NCBI GenBank assembly: GCA_013314735.1 | Contig: JABUFD010000001.1 | Location: 992,001 to 1,056,000 of the forward strand | Origin: Anaerolineae bacterium | Lineage (GTDB): Bacteria > Chloroflexota > Anaerolineae > Anaerolineales > Anaerolineaceae | Direction of reading: 5' to 3' | Length of the DNA stretch: 64,000 nucleotides | Shown: positions 35,585-44,191 of the stretch, in pieces | How positions within the stretch are numbered: the first letter of the stretch is position 1 | How the letters are laid out: every line of letters starts with the position of its first letter | Notes under the pieces: generated by a model | What the model saw: the letters and a program-made list of their open reading frames with translations, nothing else | What the model was told of the DNA's origin: nothing | Databases searched by the model: none | Made by a program: the position numbers and the translations under genes

Positions 35585-36271
35585 TCAACCACGATAATAA
35601 TTGGCATAATCAGAAACAAGCAGGAATAATGGAGCTTCATCCTCGGCAATCACAGGAAATCGGCCAACCGGGTCCAAAAACCGGTTATCTGTTTCGTCGT
35701 CATTCACCATCGAAACCTCGCCAATTAATACCCTCTCTTCAGATCCCCAGAACGAATGATACAGAAACGGTGTCAGGGTTATGCTTTCTCCGGGATGCAG
35801 AACAATCTGCTCTCCCGCGTCGAACAACTTCTCGACCCCATCAATGGAGACGTGCACCTTCGTTTGATCCAATAAGCCATCAGGAGTTGCATTGTAAAGC
35901 TCAATCACCAATTTTCCGCCCCCCCGATTAATTATATCTTCTGTTTTGTGCCAATGGAAATGCATCGGTGTTCTTTGCCCGGGCTCAGAAATCATTATCT
36001 TCTCTGCATATTGCTTTCCGGTGAGTGAAGGCGATGTGGACAGACTCCCGTTTCGAAGAGTAAACAAAAACAATCCTGTTGCCTCAAAATTACCAGAACC
36101 AAAATCAGTAATGTCCCAACCCAATCCATTCGAAACAATTTCGGCGCATTCAGGCCCTTTCTGTTTCCACTCATTGGCTGACCAGTAAGCAAATGGGGGT
36201 AGGTAAAACTGATGTTTTCGCATAAATTGGTCGGCTGTTTTTATGATCTGATTAATTTGTGACCGTTTCAT
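35585..36271 (-). CDS. D-lyxose ketol-isomerase family cupin
   Basis: A 228-residue cupin protein. Metal ligands are in MHFHWHKTEDIINRG, with another His in YHSFWGSEER near the C-terminal part, and the PGESITLTPFLYH strand is typical. Known members interconvert D-lyxose and D-xylulose and often D-mannose and D-fructose. The ATG at 36271 has CAGGAG 7 bases upstream. It forms a two-gene unit with the PfkB kinase and is divergent from the fucI-like gene, with about 200 bases of shared promoter region. Confidence 0.87.
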   Translation of the reverse strand: MKRSQINQIIKTADQFMRKHQFYLPPFAYWSANEWKQKGPECAEIVSNGLGWDITDFGSGNFEATGLFLFTLRNGSLSTSPSLTGKQYAEKIMISEPGQRTPMHFHWHKTEDIINRGGGKLVIELYNATPDGLLDQTKVHVSIDGVEKLFDAGEQIVLHPGESITLTPFLYHSFWGSEERVLIGEVSMVNDDETDNRFLDPVGRFPVIAEDEAPLFLLVSDYANYYRG

Positions 36272-36357
36272 AAACACACTCCTGATTTTCTTAGATTATA
36301 GCGGAACTTTTTAAATTCGGAACATGAGACATTTTCATATGAATAATTTAATCTTAA

Positions 36358-36379
36358 AATATGGAATCGTTGCCATATT
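36358..36379. promoter_or_regulatory. Inverted repeat, candidate sugar-regulator operator
   Basis: AATATGG at 36358-36364 and CCATATT at 36373-36379 form a perfect 7-bp inverted repeat with an 8-base spacer. It lies in the divergent region between the D-lyxose isomerase and L-fucose isomerase genes, about 30 bases upstream of a TATAAT. The geometry suits a dimeric repressor or activator; no regulator gene is adjacent. Confidence 0.4.
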
Positions 36380-36407
36380 GATATGGGTGATCAATAGTCT
36401 GGATAAG

Positions 36408-36413
36408 TATAAT
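36408..36413 (+). promoter_or_regulatory. -10 box of the fucI-like gene
   Basis: TATAAT about 55 bases before the ATG at 36469. No good -35 hexamer is found at normal spacing, so activation by a bound regulator at the nearby inverted repeat is possible. Confidence 0.45.
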
Positions 36414-36468
36414 CATAAAATAAGTCGATGAAGATCAAACTTGGATAATTACAACCGAAGGAGGTTTT

Positions 36469-38262
36469 ATGGTATACAAAAATTTTGGGCCGGTAGGCGA
36501 AATGCCGAAAGTCGGAATACGCCCAACAATAGATGGCCGCCGTAAAGGTGTCCGCGAATCACTGGAAAAGCAAACCATGAATATGGCGAAATTGGCAGCC
36601 GATTTGATCACATCGAATTTACGGTATCCTGATGGAACCAAAGTTCAGTGTGTTATCGCCAATACAACCATCGGTGGAGCGACAGAAGCAGCCATTGTTG
36701 CAGATCAATTCCGAAAGGAAGGCGTCGGTGTATCCCTGACTGTTACTCCGTGTTGGTGTTATGGGTCAGAGACAATGGATTTGGATCCGTCAATTCCCAA
36801 AGCAGTCTGGGGATTTAACGGGACCGAACGGCCAGGCGCTGTATATCTGGCAGCTGTCCTCGCTGCGCACAACCAGAAAGGATTGCCTGCTTTTGGCATT
36901 TATGGGCATGATGTTCAGGATGCCAATGACGATACCATACCCAAAGATGTGGCTAATAAAATTCTTCAATTTGTCAAATCAGGCCTGGCTGTAGCCTTTA
37001 TGCGCGGAAAATCATACCTGTCGATTGGCAGTGTTTCCATGGGAATTGCCGGCTCAATCATTGATCAGGGTTTTTTTGAAGACTATTTGGGAATGCGGTG
37101 TGAATCCGTTGATATGTCAGAAATAACACGGCGAATCGATGAAGAAATTTTTGATCCGGAAGAATACAAACTTGCCATTGCTTGGGTTAAAGAGAATTGC
37201 CAGGAAGGCAAGGATAATAACCCCACAGACAAACAACAAACACGAGAGCAGAAGGATCGCAATTGGGAATTTGTGACAAAAATGACCCTCATTGGCCGCG
37301 ATTTGATGGTCGGAAACCATCGGTTGGCTGAAATCGGTTATGGCGAGGAATCTTTGGGACACAATGCAATCGCTGCCGGTTTCCAGGGACAACGACAATG
37401 GACCGACCATTTACCCAATGGCGATTTCATGGAAGCCATCTTGTGCTCCTCTTTTGACTGGAACGGAATTCGTGCACCGTATGTGATGGCAACTGAAAAT
37501 GACACTCTCAATGCGGTATCCATGTTGTTCGCCTATCTTCTTACCAATGTACCCAGCATTTTTGCGGATGTGCGAACATATTGGAGTCCGGACGCTGTGA
37601 AAAGAGTAACTGGTTACCAATTGGGAGGAGTTGCCCAACATGGGTTAATCCACATGGTGAATTCCGGGGCTGCCTCTCTCGATGGATCAGGGCAGATGTC
37701 TGATAATAATGACAACCCTGTGATGAAACCTTTCTGGCAAATAGCTGATAAGGACGTAGACGCTTGTTTACAGGCAACCCAATGGCGACCTGCCACGCTG
37801 GAGTATTTCCGGGGAGGTGGTTATTCATCGAACTTTCTTACCCGGGGAGGTATGCCCCTCACCGCTATCCGTACCAATATCGTCAAGGGTTTGGGGCCGG
37901 TGTTGCAATTTGCCGAAGGTTGGTCGATTGACTTGCCTGATAAGGTAGCCAGCACACTCGATCAACGTACAGATCCTACTTGGCCAACGACATGGTTTGT
38001 TCCCCGACTAACAGGTGAGCACCCATTCAACGATGTGTATTCGGTAATGAATAACTGGGGTGCCAACCATGCGGCACTCGCATTTGGACATATCGGCGGT
38101 GACTTGATCACATTATGCTCGATCCTGCGAATCCCGGTTTATATGCACAACCTGCCATCTGAACAAATTTTCCGTCCATCAGCCTGGTCTTCTTTCGGTA
38201 CGAAAGACCTCGAGGGGGCTGATTTCCGCGCATGTGCTGTGTATGGCCCGTTGTATCGGTAA
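36469..38262 (+). CDS. fucI: L-fucose isomerase
   Basis: A 597-residue enzyme of the usual FucI length. The N-terminal [19 protein letters not shown] is typical. The catalytic Glu and metal-binding Asp appear in [18 protein letters not shown] and [23 protein letters not shown] and [14 protein letters not shown] are also family blocks. It isomerises L-fucose to L-fuculose (and D-arabinose to D-ribulose) with Mn2+. GGAGG lies upstream of the ATG. The convergent gene beyond the terminator is a rhamnulokinase-like kinase, and a fuculose-phosphate aldolase-type gene is at 17.6 kb, so a full three-step pathway can be assembled from this window. Confidence 0.96.
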   Translation: MVYKNFGPVGEMPKVGIRPTIDGRRKGVRESLEKQTMNMAKLAADLITSNLRYPDGTKVQCVIANTTIGGATEAAIVADQFRKEGVGVSLTVTPCWCYGSETMDLDPSIPKAVWGFNGTERPGAVYLAAVLAAHNQKGLPAFGIYGHDVQDANDDTIPKDVANKILQFVKSGLAVAFMRGKSYLSIGSVSMGIAGSIIDQGFFEDYLGMRCESVDMSEITRRIDEEIFDPEEYKLAIAWVKENCQEGKDNNPTDKQQTREQKDRNWEFVTKMTLIGRDLMVGNHRLAEIGYGEESLGHNAIAAGFQGQRQWTDHLPNGDFMEAILCSSFDWNGIRAPYVMATENDTLNAVSMLFAYLLTNVPSIFADVRTYWSPDAVKRVTGYQLGGVAQHGLIHMVNSGAASLDGSGQMSDNNDNPVMKPFWQIADKDVDACLQATQWRPATLEYFRGGGYSSNFLTRGGMPLTAIRTNIVKGLGPVLQFAEGWSIDLPDKVASTLDQRTDPTWPTTWFVPRLTGEHPFNDVYSVMNNWGANHAALAFGHIGGDLITLCSILRIPVYMHNLPSEQIFRPSAWSSFGTKDLEGADFRACAVYGPLYR

Positions 38263-38303
38263 ACGACATGAGTTTATGAGCCTCAATCATCTTCAGCAAT
38301 AGC

Positions 38304-38347
38304 AAAGAAACGAACTACCGCTTAGGCAGTTCGTTTCTTTTTTTATG
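38304..38347. terminator. Bidirectional terminator between fucI and the FGGY kinase gene
   Basis: A perfect 13-bp stem (38304-38316 with 38328-38340) and an 11-base loop. A T-tract follows on the plus strand, and an A-rich 5' arm gives T residues on the minus strand. It separates the convergent genes. Confidence 0.88.
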
Positions 38348-38380
38348 AACCCACACTCAATTCAGGTATTAAGATCAGGT

Positions 38381-39865
38381 TCATTCTAGTTTTCGAATGG
38401 ACAGATACCTTTCATAGGATGCTTCCCATCCAGAAATGTTAGAGGGAGTATAAACTTGAGTATCAAAGGAATTCCGAACAACTTCTCGGGCTTCATCTGT
38501 CGATGATAGAACCCCCAATGCCATCAACTGTCCTAAAATATTACCAATTGCTGTAGCTTCCACCGGACCGGTAATTACCTTTCGGTTTAATGCATTGGCT
38601 GTAAATTGATTAAGCAACAAATTCTGGGTTCCACCACCCACGATGTGCATTGTTTCGATTCGATTTCCTGCCATCTGCTCGATGTTGGTAAATTCTTCTT
38701 TGTACTTTAATGCAAGACTTTCCAGAATGATTCGAACGATTTCCCCTTTGGTCTCAGGTACTTTCTGTCCTGTTTCTCGGCAGAATTTTTGAACTTTAAT
38801 GGGCATATCACCCGGCTTCAAAAATTCCTGGTAATCCGTGTCAATAAAAGCAATGGAGGGTGCAGCTTCTTCAGCCATACGTGTTAGGTCTGTGTAATTA
38901 ATTTCCTCACCGTGGGTTGCCCAATACCGCCTGCATTCCTGGACAATCCATAAGCCGGTAATGTTTTTCAAAAACCGGAAATGCCCTCCTACACAGCCTT
39001 CGTTAGTAAAATTCATAGCCAATGATTGATCAGTAATGATGGGTTTATCAACCTCCATACCAATCAAGGACCATGTACCAGAACTGAGAAAGGCAACCCC
39101 ACTCTCTTCAGCGGGTACAGAAAGCACGGCGCTTCCTGTATCATGGCAGGCTGGCGCAATCACTTTCAGACCAAAAGCGCCTGTTTCTTCCGCAATATAT
39201 GGCAATAAATCACCAAGTAGCGAACAGGCTGGCACAATTTCTGGAAATATATGAACGGGAATACCCAATTCCAAAAGCAATTCCCGAGCCCAGTCATTTT
39301 TAATTGGGTCATAACATTGGGTCGTTGTAGCAATGGAAAATTCGCAAACCTTCTTGCCCGTGAGCCAGTAGTTTAACAGGTCAGGGATTGTTAAAAAATG
39401 GACAGCTGACTGAAGAGCAGGTGAATTGCATTTTTTCAACGCCATCAATTGATACAACGTATTAAATTGTAAAAATTGTAAACCTGTGTTTTGGTAAATT
39501 CTTGACCTGGGTACAAGATCAAATACCTCCTCCATTATTCCATCCGTCCGATTATCGCGGTAATGGAAAGGCAGGAAGGTCAAACTCCCGTTTTGGTCCA
39601 ATAATCCGTGATCAACACCCCACGTGTCTAGTCCTACACTCACTGGAAGCTGGTCCAATTTCGCCACTGCATTCCGTATGCCGATCTTTAACTGGTTGAA
39701 TAGATATGGTAAGTCCCAATGCAGGCCATCAGGCAAACGGACAGAGATATTTGGATATCGATGCACCTCTTCAATGGACAATTTCCCCTGCGAATATTGA
39801 CCAACGATCGCCCGTCCGCTCTCTGCCCCCATGTCAATGGCGATCACATTGATTGTTTCTCCCAT
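38381..39865 (-). CDS. FGGY-family kinase, rhamnulokinase/fuculokinase type
   Basis: A 494-residue sugar kinase. The N-terminal ATP-binding motif is IAIDMGAESGRAIVG. SVGLDTWGVDHGLLD contains the catalytic aspartate region, and the C-terminal lobe has ACHDTGSAV, SSGTWSLIG and HIVGGGTQNLLLNQ. The closest pattern I recall is rhamnulokinase (RhaB), but the genomic setting (FucI opposite, FucA-type aldolase elsewhere) makes L-fuculose a plausible substrate. The ATG at 39865 has GGAGG 6 bases upstream; the longer frame to 39892 lacks a site. Confidence 0.88.
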   Translation of the reverse strand: MGETINVIAIDMGAESGRAIVGQYSQGKLSIEEVHRYPNISVRLPDGLHWDLPYLFNQLKIGIRNAVAKLDQLPVSVGLDTWGVDHGLLDQNGSLTFLPFHYRDNRTDGIMEEVFDLVPRSRIYQNTGLQFLQFNTLYQLMALKKCNSPALQSAVHFLTIPDLLNYWLTGKKVCEFSIATTTQCYDPIKNDWARELLLELGIPVHIFPEIVPACSLLGDLLPYIAEETGAFGLKVIAPACHDTGSAVLSVPAEESGVAFLSSGTWSLIGMEVDKPIITDQSLAMNFTNEGCVGGHFRFLKNITGLWIVQECRRYWATHGEEINYTDLTRMAEEAAPSIAFIDTDYQEFLKPGDMPIKVQKFCRETGQKVPETKGEIVRIILESLALKYKEEFTNIEQMAGNRIETMHIVGGGTQNLLLNQFTANALNRKVITGPVEATAIGNILGQLMALGVLSSTDEAREVVRNSFDTQVYTPSNISGWEASYERYLSIRKLE

Positions 39866-40060
39866 ATTAGCCTCCAGTTCCCATATTTCCAAATATCATT
39901 ACCAAGTATAAACAATTTTATTGCATGACAACATGGTTCTATTGGAACATCCCAACCAGGCGAAAAATTCTTTCATTGAGCCAAACCGATTTCTTTCCCC
40001 GCTAGCCATTTGTGTGGAGGTTCACCAATCTTGGCAGATCATTGCTGAAGGCAATCCAGA

Positions 40061-40144
40061 TAGGCCGGGTGGGACTCGAACCCACAAGGTGCTACCACCG
40101 TCAGATTTTAAGTCTGATGCGTTTGCCAATTCCGCCACCGGCCC
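40061..40144 (-). tRNA. tRNA-Leu (anticodon TAA)
   Basis: An 84-base type II tRNA. The acceptor stem is GGGCCGG with CCGGCCT (G1-U72), the D-arm has the Leu-type TGGCGGAATTGGC, the anticodon loop is CTTAAAA (TAA, plus-strand 40108-40110), the variable arm is long, and the T-arm is GTGGGTTCGAGTCCCAC. The discriminator is A73, and CCA is not encoded. Confidence 0.96.
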
Positions 40145-40155
40145 TCTGTCTGTTT

Positions 40156-40183
40156 AGTTTAACAAAAGTTGCCCGGATGTCAA
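40156..40183 (-). promoter_or_regulatory. Promoter of tRNA-Leu(TAA), overlapping the PHP gene end
   Basis: Minus-strand TTGACA (40178-40183) and TAAACT (40156-40161), 16-base spacer. The -35 box overlaps the last codons of the upstream PHP gene (stop at 40180). The start would fall a few bases before the tRNA 5' end at 40144. Confidence 0.72.
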
Positions 40184-40863
40184 GGATTCGATGAATGGTG
40201 CCGTAAAACAGCATAACGTGACAGAGCATGCACCCAAAAAGGTGATCTTACTGTAACATGTTGAGCTTTCCCAATTACCTTGCGGAATGTCTCAGGCAAG
40301 CTGATATGATCACATTCGAAGTCATCCCAAAGGTGGTATGATTTTCCAATCTCCCCAACGCTATGGGCGTCAGATCCCACCAGTTGATCTTTACCAAATT
40401 GCTTCGCCAGGTCCATTGCGCACCGGTTGTGCACTGGTTTCCAGCAACGGCTGTTAAAAACTTCGATCCCGTCAACATGGGGCATGATTTCCTTGAGCAG
40501 GTGAGTTGTCCAACGGGTCCGCATTGTATCGCATGGATGAGGGATACTGATATATGCTTTCTGTCGCTTTAACTGGCCAACGACCCATTCCACGTCTTTT
40601 CCGCCCGGCACCTCCTCCTGTAGGAAGTAACCGATAATTTCACCGACAAATTTTCCCATTGAAGTGACCTCAATTTCTTCGCCGACAATGATTCTTTCTG
40701 GGAACATTTTTTTAAAAAATTCCGCCGCTTTGATTGAGTTGTGATCAGTAATTGCTATAATTGTTTCAGGGTTGCTGCGCAAGAAACTCTCAAAATTAGA
40801 AAAACTGGTTAAACTATCGTTTGAAATGCTAGTGTGGCAATGCAGCTCAATTTTGTGTACCAT
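40180..40863 (-). CDS. PHP-domain metal-dependent phosphoesterase
   Basis: A 227-residue PHP-domain protein. Metal-binding residues are seen in IELHCHTSISNDS, AITDHNS, VGEEIEVTS, ISIPHPCD and VGSDAHSVGEIG. Stand-alone PHP proteins of this size hydrolyse nucleotide 3'-phosphates or related phosphoesters; the substrate here cannot be read. It is transcribed divergently from psuG, with 75 bases between the starts, and is followed directly by tRNA-Leu. Confidence 0.88.
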   Translation of the reverse strand: MVHKIELHCHTSISNDSLTSFSNFESFLRSNPETIIAITDHNSIKAAEFFKKMFPERIIVGEEIEVTSMGKFVGEIIGYFLQEEVPGGKDVEWVVGQLKRQKAYISIPHPCDTMRTRWTTHLLKEIMPHVDGIEVFNSRCWKPVHNRCAMDLAKQFGKDQLVGSDAHSVGEIGKSYHLWDDFECDHISLPETFRKVIGKAQHVTVRSPFWVHALSRYAVLRHHSSNP

Positions 40864-40938
40864 AAAATTTTTACTCCATTTGAATATTGTACTTCATGCA
40901 GGTTTAAACCAAACCCTTCTCCTGAAAGGACGTTCGAT

Positions 40939-41880
40939 ATGATGCAGATATATAAGGTATCTCAGTCAGTTCAATTTGCCCAACAGATGCATCAACCAAT
41001 CGTTGCGCTGGAAACAGCAGTGTTAACACACGGTTTGCCATTCCCGCAGAATGTCGAGTTGGCGAAAGAGATGGAGGCAATCGTTAAGCAGAATAACGCC
41101 GTTCCTGCCACCACCGCATTTATCAATGGCGAGTTGACAATTGGTATGGGAACTGACGATTTGGCATGGCTCGGTAACCCAGAAACCCCTGTTAGGAAGA
41201 TCAGCCGTCGTGATTTTGGGATCGCCTCTGCCAACAGGCTCAACGGTGGGACAACGGTCTGCGGAACCATGATGGCAGCCAGCCTGGCAGGTATCCAGGT
41301 ATTCGCCACTGGCGGAATTGGTGGCGTTCACCGCCACGCACCGATGGATGTTTCAGCAGACCTGGAGGCATTGCGCGACATACCCATGGTGGTTGCTTGT
41401 GCCGGCGCGAAGTCAATATTGGACCTGCCGGGAACCCTCGAAGTTCTGGAGACATATGGCGTGCCCGTAATCGGTTATCAGACCTCCGAGTTTCCTGCTT
41501 TTTACTCTCGCCAAAGTGGTTTGCCAGTGGATTGGATTGTGAATACTCCAATTGAAGTTGCCACAATTGCAATGAAACAATGGCAGTATGGGCTTTCCAA
41601 TGCTATCCTGTTGGTAATCCCCCCTCCTGATGATGCTGATTTGCCGCAGAATGTTGTGGAAGGATGGATAAATACAGCTGTTGAAGAAGCAGAGCAGAAC
41701 GGCATTAGAGGTGCGTCAATGACGCCCTATTTACTTGAGCGGATCAATCAATTAAGCAACGGCTTGTCGATGCACACCAACCTGGCGTTGTTGAAAAACA
41801 ATGCCGTAATTGCTTCTCTTGTGGCAATTGAGTTAAATAAGATGCAATTATCAAAAGTCGAAGCCCAGCAAGTTTATTGA
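40939..41880 (+). CDS. psuG: Pseudouridine-5'-phosphate glycosidase
   Basis: A 313-residue PsuG enzyme. It has PIVALETAVLTHGLPFPQN with the catalytic Glu, TTVCGTMMAASLAGIQVFATGGIGGVHR, CAGAKSILDLPGTLEVLET with the Schiff-base-forming Lys, and YQTSEFPAFY. It cleaves pseudouridine 5'-phosphate to uracil and ribose 5-phosphate. AAAGGA at 40925-40930 supports the start at 40939 (a second ATG follows at once). The usual partner kinase PsuK is not adjacent; a PfkB kinase lies about 5 kb away but next to D-lyxose isomerase. Confidence 0.96.
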   Translation: MMQIYKVSQSVQFAQQMHQPIVALETAVLTHGLPFPQNVELAKEMEAIVKQNNAVPATTAFINGELTIGMGTDDLAWLGNPETPVRKISRRDFGIASANRLNGGTTVCGTMMAASLAGIQVFATGGIGGVHRHAPMDVSADLEALRDIPMVVACAGAKSILDLPGTLEVLETYGVPVIGYQTSEFPAFYSRQSGLPVDWIVNTPIEVATIAMKQWQYGLSNAILLVIPPPDDADLPQNVVEGWINTAVEEAEQNGIRGASMTPYLLERINQLSNGLSMHTNLALLKNNAVIASLVAIELNKMQLSKVEAQQVY

Positions 41881-42647
41881 CCCTCAGAATCATCTCCCTC
41901 TTCCACAAGAAATTTTCCTGATGTAATCCAGCGGGTTCCCAGGAATATTTGCACATCGTACTCGCCAGTGACCCAATCCTGTGCAGGCAATTGGCATTGC
42001 GTGAACCCGTACCCGCCAGTGAATTCCTCCCATACGAGGGTTTCATAACAAATAATATCCTGGCTTGGGCTGACCCATATCGCCGTCCATTGTGATCCTG
42101 GTGTCATGGAATCAAAGCTGAACGTTGCAAAAATCTCATCAAAACCTGGGGCAAACGTAGTTTTCGGAGCGACCGACTGTAAATTTTCATCCATCTCCAA
42201 TGAGAAAGACAGCGGACTGAAGACTGCATCAGGGTTGGGGGTACGTTCTGCTCGAAATTCTGACAGAATATTTGCAGGAACTTCTGGTGTTGGACTGATG
42301 GCAAGCGTCAATGTTAATGTGGGCGTAAGTGTCAGTGTCGGCGTAAGGGTTAACGTCGGCGTTTGTGTGATGGTAGGTGTCAGGGTGATTGTAGGAGATG
42401 GAATGTAAAAAGTATAAATGATTGGTTCGGCATATTGACTCGCTGCTAAAGCAATCATCACAACCAACAAAGCCCATAGTACCGAAAGCCAGCCCCGTTG
42501 AATGAATGACCGTCTCTTCTCACCGTAAGTTACTGTTGCTCCATATTGAATAATTTTGCCACCCCGCCAAATTAAGAAAATACCAAGGACAATCAACAAC
42601 CCGATAAAAAGCACAACGGTAGTATGAATATCAAGATTCAAGTCCAT
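41874..42647 (-). CDS. Membrane protein with Thr/Pro-rich repeat linker and extracytoplasmic domain
   Basis: A 257-residue protein of unknown function. It has two N-terminal membrane helices (about residues 9-27 and 52-74), then a low-complexity linker (about 83-120) built of repeated TPTLTL units, then an approximately 130-residue globular domain with beta-strand character (for example WTAIWVSPSQD and WVTGEYDVQIFLG). The linker suggests a stalk that holds the C-terminal domain away from the membrane. Its last 7 bases overlap the end of the convergent psuG gene. I recognise no named family. Confidence 0.75.
   Translation of the reverse strand: MDLNLDIHTTVVLFIGLLIVLGIFLIWRGGKIIQYGATVTYGEKRRSFIQRGWLSVLWALLVVMIALAASQYAEPIIYTFYIPSPTITLTPTITQTPTLTLTPTLTLTPTLTLTLAISPTPEVPANILSEFRAERTPNPDAVFSPLSFSLEMDENLQSVAPKTTFAPGFDEIFATFSFDSMTPGSQWTAIWVSPSQDIICYETLVWEEFTGGYGFTQCQLPAQDWVTGEYDVQIFLGTRWITSGKFLVEEGDDSEGQ
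42309..42410. repeat. Degenerate coding repeat for TPTLTL units
   Basis: Imperfect 18-base periodic units (plus-strand form close to GTTAACGTCGGCGTAAGTGT) encoding the linker of the minus-strand membrane protein. The repeat keeps the reading frame, and its number is likely to vary between strains. Confidence 0.7.
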
Positions 42648-42770
42648 GGTAACCCAATAACATATCTATAATGTAAAGAAGCCTCAAAATCGTTCACACA
42701 TTATAGCATTATTCAATGTTATAATTTTTCAAGCCCAATAACACCTCTTAATATCAAAGGATGAGCAATA

Positions 42771-43157
42771 ATGGCAGCCGAAAAAAAAGTGATAATTTGC
42801 GACACCGCTCCGGCAGCAATAGGACCCTATTCCAGTGGCATCAATGCAGGCACTTTCATTTTTACAGCCGGGCAATTAGGAGTGGATCCAAAGTCTGGGA
42901 ATCTTGTTCAGGGTGGCATTAAAGCACAAACAAGGCAAGCGTTAACAAATCTCGGGGCCATTTTGGAAACCGCGGGATCTAACCTGGCGAAAGTGGTGAA
43001 AGTGACCGTTTTCCTCTCTGACATTTCCGAATTTCAACAGATGAATGAGGTTTATGCAGACTTCTTTCCAGTAGATCCCCCCGCAAGGTCAGCTTTCCAG
43101 GTTGCCGCCTTGCCACGTGGCGCTGCTGTTGAGATCGAAGCAATTGCGTTGAGTTAA
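42771..43157 (+). CDS. ridA: RidA-family enamine/imine deaminase
   Basis: A 128-residue RidA/YjgF protein. It has AAIGPYSSGINAG, FTAGQLGVDP and the catalytic Arg in PPARSAFQVAALPRGA, followed by VEIEAIAL. It hydrolyses reactive enamines or imines released by PLP enzymes. AAAGGATGAG upstream serves as ribosome site, and a TATAAT at 42720-42725 may be its -10 box. The glycosyltransferase gene follows after 2 bases, so it heads the polysaccharide cluster although its function is unrelated. Confidence 0.95.
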   Translation: MAAEKKVIICDTAPAAIGPYSSGINAGTFIFTAGQLGVDPKSGNLVQGGIKAQTRQALTNLGAILETAGSNLAKVVKVTVFLSDISEFQQMNEVYADFFPVDPPARSAFQVAALPRGAAVEIEAIALS

Positions 43158-43159
43158 CT

Positions 43160-44191
43160 TTGCCTGCTGTTTCTATCATCATCCCTTGCCTGAATGAAGA
43201 AAAGCGGATATACCCGCTTCTTCAAGCTTTGTGTCGCCAGACCTACCCGCTAGAAGAGATGGAAGTTGTGATTGCGGATGGGATGTCAACAGATCAAACA
43301 AGGGCCGAAATTGATCGGTTTAAATACGAAAATGTACAACGCTTGCACCTTCAGGTGGTCAATAATCCCCTCAGGCACATTCCCGTTGCATTGAATCTGG
43401 CGATCAAACAAGCATCTGGTGATTTCATCATACGTATGGACGCACACTCCATCCCCAAACAAGACTATGTTGAACGATGTGTTGCAGCTCTGCGAGATGA
43501 GAAAGCAGAAAATGTGGGCGGTATTTGGCTGGTTATGCCTGGTGATGATTCGGTGATGGCTGCGGGGATAGCGTTGGCAGCCCAACACCCGGTTGGCGTA
43601 GGTGATGCATTATACCGGGTCAAACCACAATCTCCGGTGTTTGTCGATACAGTCCCATTCGGCTCTTATCGCAGAGAGCTTTTGGTCGCAATGGGGGGAT
43701 ATGATGAAAACCTTGCCAGTAACGAAGATTATGAACTGAATGCACGAATTCGCAAAGCGGGGGGACGCATCTTGCTGGATCCAGAGATTGTAACAACGTA
43801 TTTTGCGAGAACCAATCTGAAATCATTGAGCAAACAATATTGCCGTTACGGCTATTGGAAGCTTCATATGTTAAAAAAATATCCCGACACGATACGGCTT
43901 CGCCAAGCCGCTCCGCCAGTATTTATCCTCAGTATTTCTGCATTGATATTGGCCTCACTCCTGAATGCACGATATTGGCCGTTGTTTGTGGCAGAAATGG
44001 CTCTTTATATTCTGGTAATCACAGGCCTGACATTCAAAACCGCAATCACCCGACGAATTCCCATTAAAGTATGGTTTGCCATGATACTATCAATAATGAC
44101 CATGCACTTTTCATGGGGATCAGCATTCCTGTGGGGATTGCTGAAGACGCTTTTTACCAAGGACCATAAACGCAATGAAGCAAAACATTGA
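43160..44191 (+). CDS. Family 2 glycosyltransferase with C-terminal membrane helices
   Basis: A 343-residue GT-A enzyme. It begins VSIIIPCLNEEKRIYPLL, has the UDP-sugar Asp in VVIADGMSTDQT and the metal-binding region RMDAHSIP, and ends in two or three membrane helices (about 255-330). It resembles cellulose/succinoglycan-type and ExoA-like transferases, which lengthen polysaccharides on the cytoplasmic side. The start is a TTG at 43160, 2 bases after the ridA stop. The sugar transferred is unknown. Confidence 0.88.
   Translation: MPAVSIIIPCLNEEKRIYPLLQALCRQTYPLEEMEVVIADGMSTDQTRAEIDRFKYENVQRLHLQVVNNPLRHIPVALNLAIKQASGDFIIRMDAHSIPKQDYVERCVAALRDEKAENVGGIWLVMPGDDSVMAAGIALAAQHPVGVGDALYRVKPQSPVFVDTVPFGSYRRELLVAMGGYDENLASNEDYELNARIRKAGGRILLDPEIVTTYFARTNLKSLSKQYCRYGYWKLHMLKKYPDTIRLRQAAPPVFILSISALILASLLNARYWPLFVAEMALYILVITGLTFKTAITRRIPIKVWFAMILSIMTMHFSWGSAFLWGLLKTLFTKDHKRNEAKH

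Noticed and set aside
39921-40194. Short plus-strand open frames overlapping the tRNA-Leu region
   Set aside because: They are antisense to a perfect tRNA-Leu and have no ribosome site or recognisable homology.
42300-42410. Possible CRISPR-like or satellite repeat
   Set aside because: The units are adjacent, degenerate and in frame with a Thr/Pro-rich protein linker; there are no unique spacers.
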